Assembly: GCF_040954835.1 (NCBI RefSeq)
Contig: NC_090709.1
Coordinates: forward strand, 43,346,490 to 43,410,489
DNA: 64,000 nt
Direction: 5' to 3'
Source: Lepisosteus oculatus
Taxonomy: Eukaryota; Chordata; Actinopteri; Semionotiformes; Lepisosteidae
Under the pieces are notes generated by a model, which saw nothing but the letters and a program-made list of their open reading frames with translations, was not told the DNA's origin and ran no database searches. Shown in pieces: positions 1 to 9,680 of the stretch. The translations under genes were made by a program, and so were the position numbers. The stretch's first letter is position 1; every line of letters begins with the position of its first letter.

Positions 1-2633
1 GTACGCGCTGCAGGTGCTGTTGCAAAGCCTCTCAGCACAGAGGCCAGGAAAATGCACAGCAGCTTCGTAGCAATATCTGGGACAGACTTCCCCCCTGAGG
101 GTAGCGGCCTGTACATTATTTCCCTTCTGAGTCTTTCCTGCTTCCCACCCCATAGAAATTGAAACATCAATCTCCTCAGCACCGCCGCAACACGGTGTGG
201 GATTGGGAAGGTAGAAGCCAGAAAATTCAAGACAGGCAAGAGCTCGGCTTTGATGACCAGCACCTTCCCTGTCATGGTGAGGTCTCGGTCCTTCCATTGC
301 ATCAGTTTTTTGTTTAAGATTGGCAATTTGTTCTGCCAATTTACTGTTCCCATCTCTTCTCCAAAATACACCCCCAGGACCTTAATTCTCTTCTCTTGCA
401 GCCTGAGATCATGTCCTTCTTTTGGCTCCCTCCAGTTCTGATAAAAAATCTCACTCTTAGATGTGTTAATTTTTGCGGAGGAAGCCAAAGAGAACCGATC
501 ACAGCACTGCAGAGCTCTGCTAATTGAGGCATTGTCAGAGAGGAGCAGGGTGACGTCATCCATGTATAGAGACGTCTTTACCTCTCCTCCCCCACTTCCA
601 GGCACTGGTATCCCATTAATGGCCTGATCCTGGCGCAAGGCACAGGCTAAGGGCTCCATAGCCAAAACGAATAACAAGGGGGATAATGGGCAGCCCTGCC
701 TCACCCCTGAACAGACTTCAAAGGTGCGTGATCTATTGCCATTAACCATGACTCTGCTGTTGCTACCTGTGTACAGCAGGTTAATCCACTTTCTCATGAT
801 GGGGCCAAACTTCATGTGCTCAAGTACCGATGTTAAGTACTGCCGGTTTAGGCGGTCAAAGGCCTTTTCTAGGTCTACACCTAAAATGCACAGAGGGAGG
901 GAGCGATCCTCAGAGTACAGACAGACATCCCTCAACAAGGCCAGGTTGTCGCTCATCAGGCGTCCTGCTATCCCACAAGTCTGTTCTTTCCCTACCAGTG
1001 AGGCCACTACATTTTGTAGGCGCAGGAAAAGGGCTTTGGACAGGATCTTAGTGTCCACGCCTAACAGGCTGAGGGGTCTCCAGTTCTTTATGTCATTTTT
1101 TGCTCCTTTCTTAAACAAGAGAGAGATAGTGCCTTCTCTTAAGGAGTCAGGCAGCAATTCTGTCTTGTAGCTTTCCTCGAATAGGAGCAGTAGCGGATCC
1201 TGAAGCAGATCCCAAAAGGTGCAATAAAATTCTTTAGGGAGCCCGTCAGCACCCGGAGTTTTCCCCTTCTGTAAGCTCTCCATAGCCTGTCTCAGCTCTT
1301 CTACTGTCAAATCCCTCTCAAGTACTTCCCTATCTTCTTCACTCAAAATGTTTTCTAGCTTTGAGGTAAAAAAATGAATATCTTCTTCCTTTACCTCTGT
1401 AGAGCTGTACAGTCTTGAGTAGAAGGCCTCGGTGCAGGAGAGGATAGCACTCGGCTCTGTTCTCTCTCGTCCCTCCTCATCAACTACACTTTCCATGACA
1501 GTCTTGGAGCCTACCACTTTCCTGAAAAAGAAGCGAGTACACTTCTCATTTTCTTCCAAGAACTGCACTCTGCTTCTTAACAGCACTCCTCGACTACTTT
1601 CTTCGGCTATGCTCCGGATGTCCTTTTTTAAAAGGGCGATATCCTCGAGCACATCGAAGCCACTGTGCAGCATCGTGTAGAGACGCTGCAGCTGCCTCTG
1701 TTTCCTGGCTAGCACTCCTCTCCGTCTGGCAGCAGCCTTCCTTCCCTCAGCCATGAAAAAGGCCTTTGTCCTCACCTTCACCTCCTCCCACCACTCTCCT
1801 ACTGACCCGTACAGACACTGCAAGGACAGCCACTGTGATAGTTTCTCCTTGTAGCGGGATACTACCCCCTCGTTCTCTAGCAGCTTTGTGTTGAGTTTCC
1901 AGAGGCCTGGGCCAAAGACAGTCCCGCCCTGGAGTTCCACTCTACACCCTAAAGCCTGATGATCTGAGAAGAAGACAGGCTGAAGAGTGACCCCAACAAC
2001 TTTCACTCTCTCTGAGACAAAGCAATAGTCAATTCTGGAGCTGCTATTCCTCCCTGACCATGTATATCCTGCTGTTGTGGGATATATACATCTATATGTG
2101 TCTGAGAGTTTAAAGTCTTGAACTAAGTTTTGCAGGGCCAGTGAGCTGGAATCCAATTTTATCGGCGAGCTAGACTGCCTGTCTGTGTGCTCTAAGATAC
2201 AATTAAAATCCCCTCCCACTATCACGTCTGTGCTGCATAACAATAGGGGGGAGAGTGCCTTGAGTAGCTCCACCCTTCCTCCTACGTCAGTAGGGCAATA
2301 CACATTGATTAGCCGCAGGTTAACGGTCCCCCATTCCACATCCACACACAGCAACCTGCCATCTATGACCCTCTGAATACTTTTCAATTTGAATGCCCAT
2401 CCTTTGAAAAGAATGGCCACGCCAGAGGCTCTGTTGTTATTGTCCCCTGACCAAACAGAAGGCCCTTTATCCCACCTATCTTCAAAACTTTTATACCTCT
2501 CTTGATAGGCTAAAGCACACTCCTGCAACATCAACACATCTCCCTCTCTCTGCTGGAGGTAATCAAAGACAGACTGGCATTTAACTCTGTCATTGATACC
2601 TCTTGTGTTAAGAGAAATTATGTTAAGAGCCAT
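1..2633 (-). CDS. LINE ORF2: endonuclease-reverse transcriptase (C-terminus outside window)
   Basis: Starts at the ATG at 2633-2631 and stays open for 877 codons to the window edge; every triplet of this frame was checked for stops. The N-terminal APE-type endonuclease shows NTRG near residue 8, LQEC near 37, GGDFN near 138, RIDY near 200 and SDH near 222. The RT domain follows with GADGLPKEFY near 463, WRPLSLL near 520, the catalytic-motif block DLEKAFDR near 590, GVRQGCPLSPLLF near 644 and the active site YMDD near 692. The protein nicks target DNA and primes reverse transcription there. The ATG lies 26 nt after the ORF1 stop, the compact spacing usual in two-ORF LINEs. The C-terminal region and 3'UTR are not visible. 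Confidence 0.9.
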   Translation of the reverse strand, partial: MALNIISLNTRGINDRVKCQSVFDYLQQREGDVLMLQECALAYQERYKSFEDRWDKGPSVWSGDNNNRASGVAILFKGWAFKLKSIQRVIDGRLLCVDVEWGTVNLRLINVYCPTDVGGRVELLKALSPLLLCSTDVIVGGDFNCILEHTDRQSSSPIKLDSSSLALQNLVQDFKLSDTYRCIYPTTAGYTWSGRNSSSRIDYCFVSERVKVVGVTLQPVFFSDHQALGCRVELQGGTVFGPGLWKLNTKLLENEGVVSRYKEKLSQWLSLQCLYGSVGEWWEEVKVRTKAFFMAEGRKAAARRRGVLARKQRQLQRLYTMLHSGFDVLEDIALLKKDIRSIAEESSRGVLLRSRVQFLEENEKCTRFFFRKVVGSKTVMESVVDEEGRERTEPSAILSCTEAFYSRLYSSTEVKEEDIHFFTSKLENILSEEDREVLERDLTVEELRQAMESLQKGKTPGADGLPKEFYCTFWDLLQDPLLLLFEESYKTELLPDSLREGTISLLFKKGAKNDIKNWRPLSLLGVDTKILSKALFLRLQNVVASLVGKEQTCGIAGRLMSDNLALLRDVCLYSEDRSLPLCILGVDLEKAFDRLNRQYLTSVLEHMKFGPIMRKWINLLYTGSNSRVMVNGNRSRTFEVCSGVRQGCPLSPLLFVLAMEPLACALRQDQAINGIPVPGSGGGEVKTSLYMDDVTLLLSDNASISRALQCCDRFSLASSAKINTSKSEIFYQNWREPKEGHDLRLQEKRIKVLGVYFGEEMGTVNWQNKLPILNKKLMQWKDRDLTMTGKVLVIKAELLPVLNFLASTFPIPHRVAAVLRRLMFQFLWGGKQERLRREIMYRPLPSGGKSVPDIATKLLCIFLASVLRGFATAPAAR

Positions 2634-2659
2634 ATTACATAAGAAAGTGGAACCAGTCT

Positions 2660-4138
2660 TTACAAAACACATTTCTCTTCGGTCACACCTGTTACCTTTT
2701 TCTTTTTCTTTTTCTTCTTACCAATTTCCTGCCAGCCATCCTCTGAATGAGCCTTCATCAGGGTGGCAGCAGTAAAAGCGTTCACAGAGTCCATTTCAAG
2801 GAAGGGGGTAGAGGGAGGGGTGGAGAGGTTCCAGCTGTCCCCATCGCCATGCTCTCCTTCCTCCTCGCTCGGGGAGAAAACAGAGTCATTTTTTCTTTTC
2901 CTCAAGTCCAGCTCCTGGGAGCACTGAGGGGAAAGGGGTGCAGCCGATGCACCAGTCTCCTCTTCCCCCTCACCCACCAGCTGCTGCAGATCCTCCGTGA
3001 TGGACTGGATGGAGGAGAGGAGGGCATCTGTAGCACTTGCAGAGTCTGAGAAAAGCAGCTCCGCTGAATCCTGGGTATCCTCGCTGGACCCGCTCCACCG
3101 GGGGGCCCCACACTGGCCCTCGTTCTGAGGAGCAGGAGTGGGGGAGGGGTCCTCGCTGTTCTCGGGGGTTTTCAAACCCTCGTGCTTGTCTGGTGCAGTC
3201 TGCGGTTGTGGGGGCGTAGTGGATTTCTCTTCCACCAGCCCCGGAGCCACAGCAGGACTGATCCTGGCTGGAGGCTGAGAGTCTTTGTCCAACAAGGGTT
3301 CTTTGTTTGACTTGTTGTTTGCTTTGGATTTTCGGGCCGGTTTGGCTGAAACAAGCACTGCCTCATCCTTTCTCATTTTGAGTTTATTGGCGTAGGCGTG
3401 AGGGCAGTTCTTAAAAACGTGTCCTTCCGAGCCACATAAATTGCACTTTGGCAGCATTGAACAGTCAGAGGCTAAATGTCCCTGTTTGCCACAGGTCTTG
3501 CAGCATTTCACAGTGCAGGACGATGCCAGGTGTCCCACAGCACCACAGCGCCGACACACCTTTGGTTGTCCCACATAAAACACATAGCCATTGCAGGCGC
3601 CCTGCCGGATTGTAGAGGGCAGGTGCCTTAAGCCTCCATTTACGCTGTCCGGTAGCAAGCGAACCTCGAATTTCCTTGCTCCTGTTTTTATACCATCAAC
3701 ATCTCTAACCTCAGTTCCATGGTGGACGGTGCAGTACTGGTTAAGCCAGGTGTGAATGTCCTCCGTCTTTGCCAGTTCCGAGAACATAACAACATGCACC
3801 GTTTTCCTCTCTCTCTGTGTCAGAGGCTGCAAGTTGATCTTCTCAAGTGCAGGAACTTTGCCTCTTTTTGCCTCAAACACATCCACGCATTGTTCAAACA
3901 GAGGATAGGTAGCAAATACAACCTCAAATGCTTTCTGACCTGGGAGAGCGAAGATGAAATCCAAGTGCCGAGGTTCAAAGCCAAGTTCCTTCTGTAACAC
4001 TTTTCTGCTGAACTGCATACGATCCATGAAGAGGTCATCCAAGAGCTCAAAACGTACAGCATTCTTACGGGATCCAAAGGTTGCCATTTCAAAAACCGCA
4101 AATCGAACACTGCTTCCAACAAAAGAAAAACAATCCAA
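2660..4138 (-). CDS. LINE ORF1: CCHC zinc-knuckle nucleic-acid-binding protein
   Basis: 492 codons, uninterrupted. An alternative start at about 4087 (MATFGSRKN) may be the real one, because the 17 residues before it look like leader sequence. The middle carries three consecutive CCHC knuckles (CRRCGAVGHLASSC, CKTCGKQGHLASDC, CNLCGSEGHVFKNC), the RNA-binding module of Tx1/L1-type ORF1 proteins. The C-terminal half is low-complexity, rich in S, E, P and Q, and ends in a lysine run. The expected role is to coat element RNA and chaperone it during target-primed reverse transcription. The protein is gag-like but belongs to a LINE. Confidence 0.88.
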   Translation of the reverse strand: MDCFSFVGSSVRFAVFEMATFGSRKNAVRFELLDDLFMDRMQFSRKVLQKELGFEPRHLDFIFALPGQKAFEVVFATYPLFEQCVDVFEAKRGKVPALEKINLQPLTQRERKTVHVVMFSELAKTEDIHTWLNQYCTVHHGTEVRDVDGIKTGARKFEVRLLPDSVNGGLRHLPSTIRQGACNGYVFYVGQPKVCRRCGAVGHLASSCTVKCCKTCGKQGHLASDCSMLPKCNLCGSEGHVFKNCPHAYANKLKMRKDEAVLVSAKPARKSKANNKSNKEPLLDKDSQPPARISPAVAPGLVEEKSTTPPQPQTAPDKHEGLKTPENSEDPSPTPAPQNEGQCGAPRWSGSSEDTQDSAELLFSDSASATDALLSSIQSITEDLQQLVGEGEEETGASAAPLSPQCSQELDLRKRKNDSVFSPSEEEGEHGDGDSWNLSTPPSTPFLEMDSVNAFTAATLMKAHSEDGWQEIGKKKKKKKKVTGVTEEKCVL

Positions 4139-4155
4139 CTACTCCACCTACAGGC

Positions 4156-4187
4156 TGATCAAGGTATCTCCCCTGCCAGGTAAGTAT
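4156..4187 (-). pseudogene. 5' end of a U1 snRNA gene (nt 1-32), interrupted by the LINE
   Basis: The minus strand starts ATACTTACCTGGCAGGGGAG, the invariant 5' end of vertebrate U1 including the 5' splice-site pairing segment. It matches U1 through nt 25 exactly and again at nt 27-32 (TGATCA), with one difference at nt 26. Homology stops at nt 32/33, where the LINE begins. The rest of U1 should lie beyond the LINE 3' end, outside the window. The promoter side is kept (octamer at 4421-4428), so this was a real gene and not a fragment carried inside the element. Confidence 0.85.
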
Positions 4188-5205
4188 GAGCTGTACAAGC
4201 CCCTGCAAGTGGCCCGCACCCACAGCACAAAGCGCGCAGCCTAGGCCAGCTCCTCACCCCGCACACCACCGCCTCCTGCTGGGCCCACTCTTTCGCACAC
4301 TCACACGCCACACTAACACTCAAAAGGGTGGGCAAAACGAGAAAACGAGCGCGCCATTTCCTACACATCTGCAGTCGCCAATGCGCATTCGAAGCATGTC
4401 CAGGGACGCAATTCGGCCTCATTTGCATAACACCAGACCGTCAGATCGCTACGCAAGCTTGCGTCGTGCGCCTGCCACACACCGAACAAACACCGGAGCC
4501 TTTTCAGCAATTTCCAAAAAAAGGGCCTGCTCGCCTGCCCACAAGACTCCGTCTCTTACCCGCTCTCCAGAGCCTGCTGCCTTCTGTGCTGTTCTCTCGG
4601 CACCGCTGCAGCGCACACAACTCCTGCAGAGCGGGGAGAAAGTTTCCACGCTCCGCCACAGGGAAGGCTCGCTCCGTGCGCACACGTCCTTTCAATGCTA
4701 GTTCAACAAGTGCTCCGCATTAGTAGCGTCGGGGCTCCGGCGTGTCGCACCTCACCTCACCTCGCACAGCCCCCTCCTTGAATGTCTGGCGCTGGGCATG
4801 CCCCGCTCTCCTCCACCTTATCTTATGGCGTGTGACCACCGACAATGGCCACAATGCCCGGGAATGGCACCTGTAAAGTGTTAACTGGGGCACAGGAACA
4901 GCCCGTCTCGTCTCGGGGACCGGCTTCAAAGACACAGCGGGGCGGGGGAAGTAGACGACACGACACATGCAGGTACATTCAGCTCCGGCGGGAACGAGTC
5001 ATTTATCGGTCTTTTCAAGTGCTGGGAGCCAAGTAATCCTTTGCTTGTATCGTTGCTCCTGCAAGAGGTGTGACTGGGACAAGTAGGGAGTGCTCACCCT
5101 GCGGTCTGTGTGGCTTTCTTATGCCCCAGCATCCTGATGGCGACACTCAGAACGGGTGACTGAAATCCATGTGAGGTAAACTTTCCGGTGTGTGTACTGC
5201 AGCTG
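4188..5205. other. GC-rich upstream region of the U1 gene; no other gene seen
   Basis: The sequence is noticeably richer in G, C and CpG than the surrounding AT-rich DNA. Open frames here look like consequences of base composition. Apart from the octamer nothing could be assigned. Confidence 0.5.
4421..4428 (-). promoter_or_regulatory. Octamer (distal sequence element) of the U1 gene
   Basis: ATGCAAAT on the minus strand, about 235-240 bp upstream of U1 nt 1. Vertebrate Pol II snRNA genes carry their octamer enhancer at about -200 to -250, so spacing and orientation fit. No convincing proximal sequence element could be placed at about -55; fish PSEs are too divergent to call by eye. Confidence 0.7.
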
Positions 5206-5278
5206 GGCTCGCTGGCGTAATTGGTAGTGCGTCAGTCTTATCATCTGAAGGGCCTGAGTTTGATCCTCACACGGGGCA
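5206..5278 (+). pseudogene. tRNA-Met-like gene with TAT anticodon, probable pseudogene
   Basis: The 73-nt body follows elongator tRNA-Met (anticodon-arm context CAGTCT-xxx-x-ATCTGAAG; 3' end ACGGGGCA), but the anticodon position reads TAT instead of CAT. Acceptor positions 2:71 and 7:66 and one T-stem pair no longer pair. It is either a decayed Met gene or an anticodon-shifted copy; decay is more likely. Confidence 0.6.
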
Positions 5279-5802
5279 GGGCTGCTTCCTCTCTTGCTCT
5301 TTTCAAACACTTGCGGCAACTGTTCGCTCATAACCACGTCTGGAATGTGTGACCTTTACATGGGCGAGAAGCAACGCCGCATCCCTTTTCTAAAGAACAT
5401 TCACATTCAGAAATAAGTCACGAAATTTGCCATTACTTTCGCTCGCGCTGCTGTCATTCTGCCCATGTTGCCAAAGAAAGATTCACTCAGCGTCAACATG
5501 ACAGAACAGCGATCACTTGAAAACAATGTTCCACACACCGTAAGCAAGAACTTCAGTGTTTGCAGTCACCCGATATGCCGATAGTCAAAGGAGCGCAAAA
5601 CACGAAGCGTCAAAAGACAAGATGAGTTGATGGAAAGAGCGTTGAATTGATGAGCACAAAAGTTCAGCTCGTACAATAGGCAACGAAGGTCCCAGCGTCG
5701 TCATCGTACTTGAAAGGACTGCCTTGCAGACCAAGGGCAGTGGGCGGTGCCCGGTAAGAGGGGCAGAGGCGGTAAGACATGATGCCGAGAAGCATGAGGT
5801 GA
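5279..5802. other. No gene recognised
   Basis: Spacer between two tRNA loci. No conserved ORF, tandem repeat or recognisable transposon end was seen. Confidence 0.4.
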
Positions 5803-5875
5803 GGGGTATTAGCTCAAATGGTAGAGTGCTCGCTTAGCATGCGAGAAGTAGTGGGATCGATGTCTGCATCCTCCA
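5803..5875 (+). tRNA. tRNA-Ala (AGC)
   Basis: 73 nt. The 5' part, GGGGTATTAGCTCAAATGG, matches a standard vertebrate tRNA-Ala. The anticodon stem CTCGC/GCGAG is perfect with anticodon AGC. The Ala identity pair G3:U70 is present. The T stem pairs only with three G-U wobbles, so the gene has drifted. No T4 run follows within the first 20 nt. Probably functional or recently so. Confidence 0.85.
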
Positions 5876-6591
5876 GGGCTGAGTTTGGAGTTCCGGGAGC
5901 CCAGTGCATTCCCTTAACCTCTGCGACTTCTGACAGGTGCTCCTCCATTGCGGAGAGAATGTCTTTCAGTTGTCAAGCGTTGAAAGGCCACGCCTCCTTC
6001 CCAACCTCAGTCTGCACTGAGTGCGTCTCTGGCATTTTCTCGTCCGATTTGTCAGCTTAGCAAGTGAAAAGTATATCCAAGTGAAAACAGTGCTGATAAT
6101 ACTCTCACGAATTGTTAGAAGACGTGTTTTTGATCATCGATTGCTTAACAATCACATTCGTTCGACTTGAGCCATCAAGCTTGTAGCTTTCCTTCAAATC
6201 TTGAAAGCTCTCAGTGAGAACATCATAGGCTGCAGGATGCCCCGTAACTTGAGTACTTCAACAGAAAGAAGAGCAGACAGCTCCACAAATATGCGAGGCG
6301 CAGAGAGCGCAAGGCGAGCCACACACGTTTCGGTGGCTGAGAGAGGGCAGTTTTTGCTTCTGCAAATCTACGACATAGTGGTGATGAGTTTTCAGTACGT
6401 GTTCTTTTGAACGAGCAATGAGGTTGCCGACTTGGACAGCTGACTGCACGCTCTCATTGTGCCACGTGAAGAGAATTCACCAGGCTCGTTCAGTCATTAG
6501 TCACATTCCATCGTTTGCCAAAAGCAGACACTGCGAAGTGATATGGATATCAGTTCCCAGTCTTGTGGAAGAGGAGGAAAGGAGCACACAA
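5876..6591. other. No gene recognised
   Basis: Unique-looking spacer between tRNA-Ala and tRNA-Pro. Only short open frames, no motifs. Confidence 0.4.
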
Positions 6592-6663
6592 GGGCTCGTC
6601 CGGGAGTTGAACCCGGGACCTCTCGCACCCTAAGTGAGAATCATACCACTAGACCAACGAGCC
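6592..6663 (-). tRNA. tRNA-Pro (AGG)
   Basis: 72 nt on the minus strand. Acceptor GGCTCGT/ACGAGCC and T stem CCGGG/CCCGG pair perfectly; the anticodon loop TTAGGGT gives AGG. One anticodon-stem pair is an A:C mismatch (30:40). The body is otherwise close to canonical vertebrate tRNA-Pro. No clear T4 terminator follows. Confidence 0.85.
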
Positions 6664-7239
6664 ACGGCAGCGCTTTCCGTTTCAATCTGTCAGCAAGATG
6701 GTGGGCCGAGATCTATTCTTCTTAAGGAATTCTTCATCATGAAAGATCGGTCCACAGGTCATCTAAAGAACTCAGGGAATCATGTGCTACTGAAGGGAGT
6801 GAAGTGCTGAAACACATGACATGCCCCCTTGATCTCACATGCACAATTCTGCTGCAACATGCACAGCTACTGTCCACATCAGGCAGTGGGGCTTCAGCAG
6901 AATTTGCTACGCCACCTGCAATTACATATCCAGCTGCACACATATAGATGGCCCCTCTGTCTTTTTCAGGATCTGAAAAAAAAGCATAGCGTGGTTTTCC
7001 TGCCACCTGATTGACCTCATCTCCCTCAGAATGTGCCCCGCCACATTCATTGCTGAAGCAGGACGGAGGCTAACGGACATGTCAGAACAGTGAGGTTCAA
7101 CGATCTCTCCAAAATATTGTGGTTGTAGTGGAAGAAATATGGTTTAAATTGTACCTTGGTATTTCAAACTCTCTCTAGAATGTTATCCATTTCTATTTTA
7201 TTTTGACAGGAACTGTTAAAAGGCTAATGACACTAGATG
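6664..7239. other. No gene recognised
   Basis: AT-leaning spacer without identifiable features. Confidence 0.4.
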
Positions 7240-7402
7240 AAAAGAGAAGAAAGAAAACACAACGTTCAGCCGTGGAGCCCTCACACCTGAAGAAGGCTCC
7301 ACGGCTGAAATGTTGTGTTTTCTTTCTTCTCTTTTAAGCATGGAATAGACCTATTACTTGTTCCTTTGAAGCCTACACATGCTGACACAGCTCCCCACCT
7401 GA
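7240..7402. mobile_element. Head-to-head pair of Penelope-like element ends with hammerhead-like core
   Basis: 7240-7279 is an inverted copy of 7295-7336, giving a near-perfect palindrome around CTCACACCTGAAGAAGG. The plus-strand half continues into the dispersed sequence ending ...CAGCTCCCCACCTGAAC. The segment CTGAAGA, short GGC...GCT stem, GAAA (7287-7310) resembles the core of the hammerhead ribozymes known from Penelope-like retroelements. Related copies lie at 13976-14110, 47730-47850 and 52245-52400. Confidence 0.55.
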
Positions 7403-7649
7403 ACTGCTAATGATACTAGATGCCCGGTAGTTTGTGGTACTTTGTTATTGTCTTATATTTGCTCAAACTGCATATGTGTGATTGCATATTTTTGGGTATT
7501 TTTATATGTCAATATTTAATTCACTGACATTCCTGTATGCTTGGAAGGAATGCAGATTGGATTTGACACAGGACGCCTGCTCATATATGTTGATCTTTGT
7601 TGGGCTGGAAAAACAATGATAAAAAGTGAATGAAAAAAGATCTCTCCAA

Positions 7650-7925
7650 CATTTCCCTTCTCTTGGCCATGGTTACACTGCCCTTTCTTTCCATCTTTTG
7701 TCCTTCTACAAAGATTCCAGGGCTCTTTATCCATCATAATATCAGAAGCCAAAAATAACCATCTAATGTGTAAACAGCATTTGTAATGTTGGTAGCTGGA
7801 AGAGGTTAAGTATGTTTGCAAGACCTAGTTGATTACACCACAGACTTACTTTGTTGCTGTCCGTTTTTTTTTTTTTCTATTTTAAAGACTGTGCTGGACT
7901 GTACCACTATCATAGAAGATTTTTT
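7650..7925 (+). repeat. Diverged direct duplication, copy 1
   Basis: Shares long stretches with 8308-8605 (for example CTTCTCTTGGCCATG and ATAATATCAGAAGCCAAAA). The two copies are about 650 bp apart. No coding potential is shared, so this is a local segmental duplication or two insertions of one unnamed repeat. Confidence 0.7.
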
Positions 7926-8307
7926 TCAGGACACATCACAGTTCCATAGTAGAATTTATCAATAGTAGAATTCCATAGGACATTATTTATCAACATCTAA
8001 CATTACCCAGTGTGAGACTCTGCCAGTAAACCTCAGAGCATTGAGTTCTCCACTGGTGAAGATGACTTTCTGAAGTCATGAAATCCACTGCTGGGATGCC
8101 TGAGAGACAGTGATTGAATCCTGGCTGGAATTAGGCTCTCTGTTAGTGTTGATCTGTGGGAATTATGTGGTAAAAAGGGAAAACTCCTTTACTTTAGTCA
8201 CTTTGAAAGTTCAAATGTACAGATCTTCAGAAACCCCAGTCTGAAGGATGAAGCAGGTTCTGCTCAAGGAGTTGCCTACGTTTTGCTCCATTCAATCCAA
8301 GCAGATA

Positions 8308-8610
8308 GTCCAACATTTGCCTTCTCTTGGCCATGATTACACTGCCCTTTCCTTCATCTTTATACTTCTACAAAGATTTCAGGACTCTTAATCCACCATA
8401 ATATCAGAAGCCAAAATTAACCTTCTAACATGTACAAATCATTTGGAATGAAAGGAGATGGAAGGGTTTAAGAATGTTTGTAAGACCTGGTTGATTACCA
8501 CACATAGACATACTTTGTTGTCAGTTTTTTTTCTCTTTGAAAGGCTATAGGAGGGGTGTGATGGACTGTACCACTATCATAGAAGATGTTTTTCTTCTAA
8601 GGACACTTCT
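8308..8610 (+). repeat. Diverged direct duplication, copy 2
   Basis: Partner of 7650-7925. Homology to copy 1 stops abruptly at GGACACTTC (8610), exactly where a different, GC-richer block begins. This marks that position as an insertion breakpoint. Confidence 0.7.
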
Positions 8611-9680
8611 GTAGCGGCAAGGCGTATTTAAAATACAGGAATTAAATTTGCTGCTCCCTTGCCAGTCCCTCTCTCCCTCATCTCAGTGCAGCTGGATACA
8701 GAGAGGCCATTCCATCTGGTTCACATTTAAGGTGTTTTTCTAGCTGATAGAGTTTCCTGATAAGGAACACCTCCCAAGGCTGAGATTCACCAGCCACCCT
8801 AATAAGTGGTCATCTCTGGCGCCTTACTGTCTGGGAGATTCCATGGGAGAGGCTCATCCCAAGGTTTACAACCCTAAGGTCAGAGGTCACTGTTACTCAT
8901 CCTCCACCTCAATCAGCCAATGAGGAACTGGTAGGGCAGGGTAACCCCACATGGGTCTCGAATGCCCGCGGAACTTTAAGCCACTGAACTACCGTAGTTC
9001 CTCCAGATAAAAAAGGCAGCACGATGCCCAGAAGGTGCCCCTCCAGGACGTTCTCAGACTCAGCTCGGACAATCACGTGACGGCCACTGTGTCCGAGTGC
9101 CAGGACTTAACTTTGTTTTAAGAGTCGAGAACGGAGGTTGCCCACGCATAACCGAAGGATCCGCCCGAGGTTAGCCCAGCAGCAAGCCCCGTGAACCGCC
9201 GGTACTCCACCGTCAAAGCTCGCCTGATCAACGAGTGAACTACGGTTGGAACTGTCGACAGCTGAATCTCAGGATTCAGGACTAGCGCTACATCGGGAAC
9301 GAACTGGTCTTCTTCCCATCTAAAGAGTGTGACTGGCTTGGACCCACAGTCGCTTTCCATGTGCACAAGCTCTGCTAGTTTCAGCCAACACTAACTAGCC
9401 GGTCTTCAAAGAGCATCAGCAGCGCATCACAGCAGGAATCTCTCCCTCCTCTCCTTCTCGCCAGCCGCACCGGCCACTGCCTGGCACCGAGCCAGAGAGT
9501 GCCGATTGCACACAACAACAGCCTGCCACTGCTTCTTTGTGTCCGCGGGAGATCTGAATCCACACAGATCGGATGAGTATTCAACATTCTGCATTACAGC
9601 TCGAGAATTCAATTGTTACCTCAACCACAATTGTTATCAATCTAATACCTATGAGTGATGTACTTGCTTTTGAGTATCTA
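8611..9680. mobile_element. GC-rich inserted block, possible solo LTR
   Basis: Begins TGTAGCGGCAAGG at the point where the duplicated repeat is broken. It is GC-richer than its flanks and contains an A-rich TATA-like stretch near 9008. Opening with TG is LTR-like, but no matching end, primer site or partner LTR could be placed. The right boundary is a guess from the change in composition. Confidence 0.3.

Larger units (their letters stand above)
1..4155 (-). mobile_element. Tx1-clade non-LTR retrotransposon (LINE), apparently intact, inserted in a U1 snRNA gene
   Basis: Two-ORF LINE on the minus strand. ORF1 (CCHC protein) is followed after about 26 nt by ORF2 (endonuclease and reverse transcriptase). 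The 5' end is complete because it abuts the first 32 nt of U1 snRNA; the 3' end lies beyond the window edge. No in-frame stop is present in either ORF over the visible part, so the copy looks young. The ORF1 with three CCHC knuckles and the APE-type endonuclease plus RT in ORF2 fit the Tx1/L1 group, in which several families insert into multicopy RNA genes (Keno in U2, Mutsu in 5S). The clade is inferred from layout and motifs, not from a tree. A truncated relative lies at 27528-28793 on the plus strand. Confidence 0.85.

Noticed and set aside
2902-3366. Several open frames on both strands across LINE ORF1.
   Set aside because: They overlap the long ORF1 in other frames and show no motifs; shadows of a biased coding region.
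4285-4310. GTGTGAGTGTGCGAAAGAGTGGG on the minus strand, resembling the human U1 PSE.
   Set aside because: It lies at about -100 to -120 from U1 nt 1, too far for a PSE (about -55).
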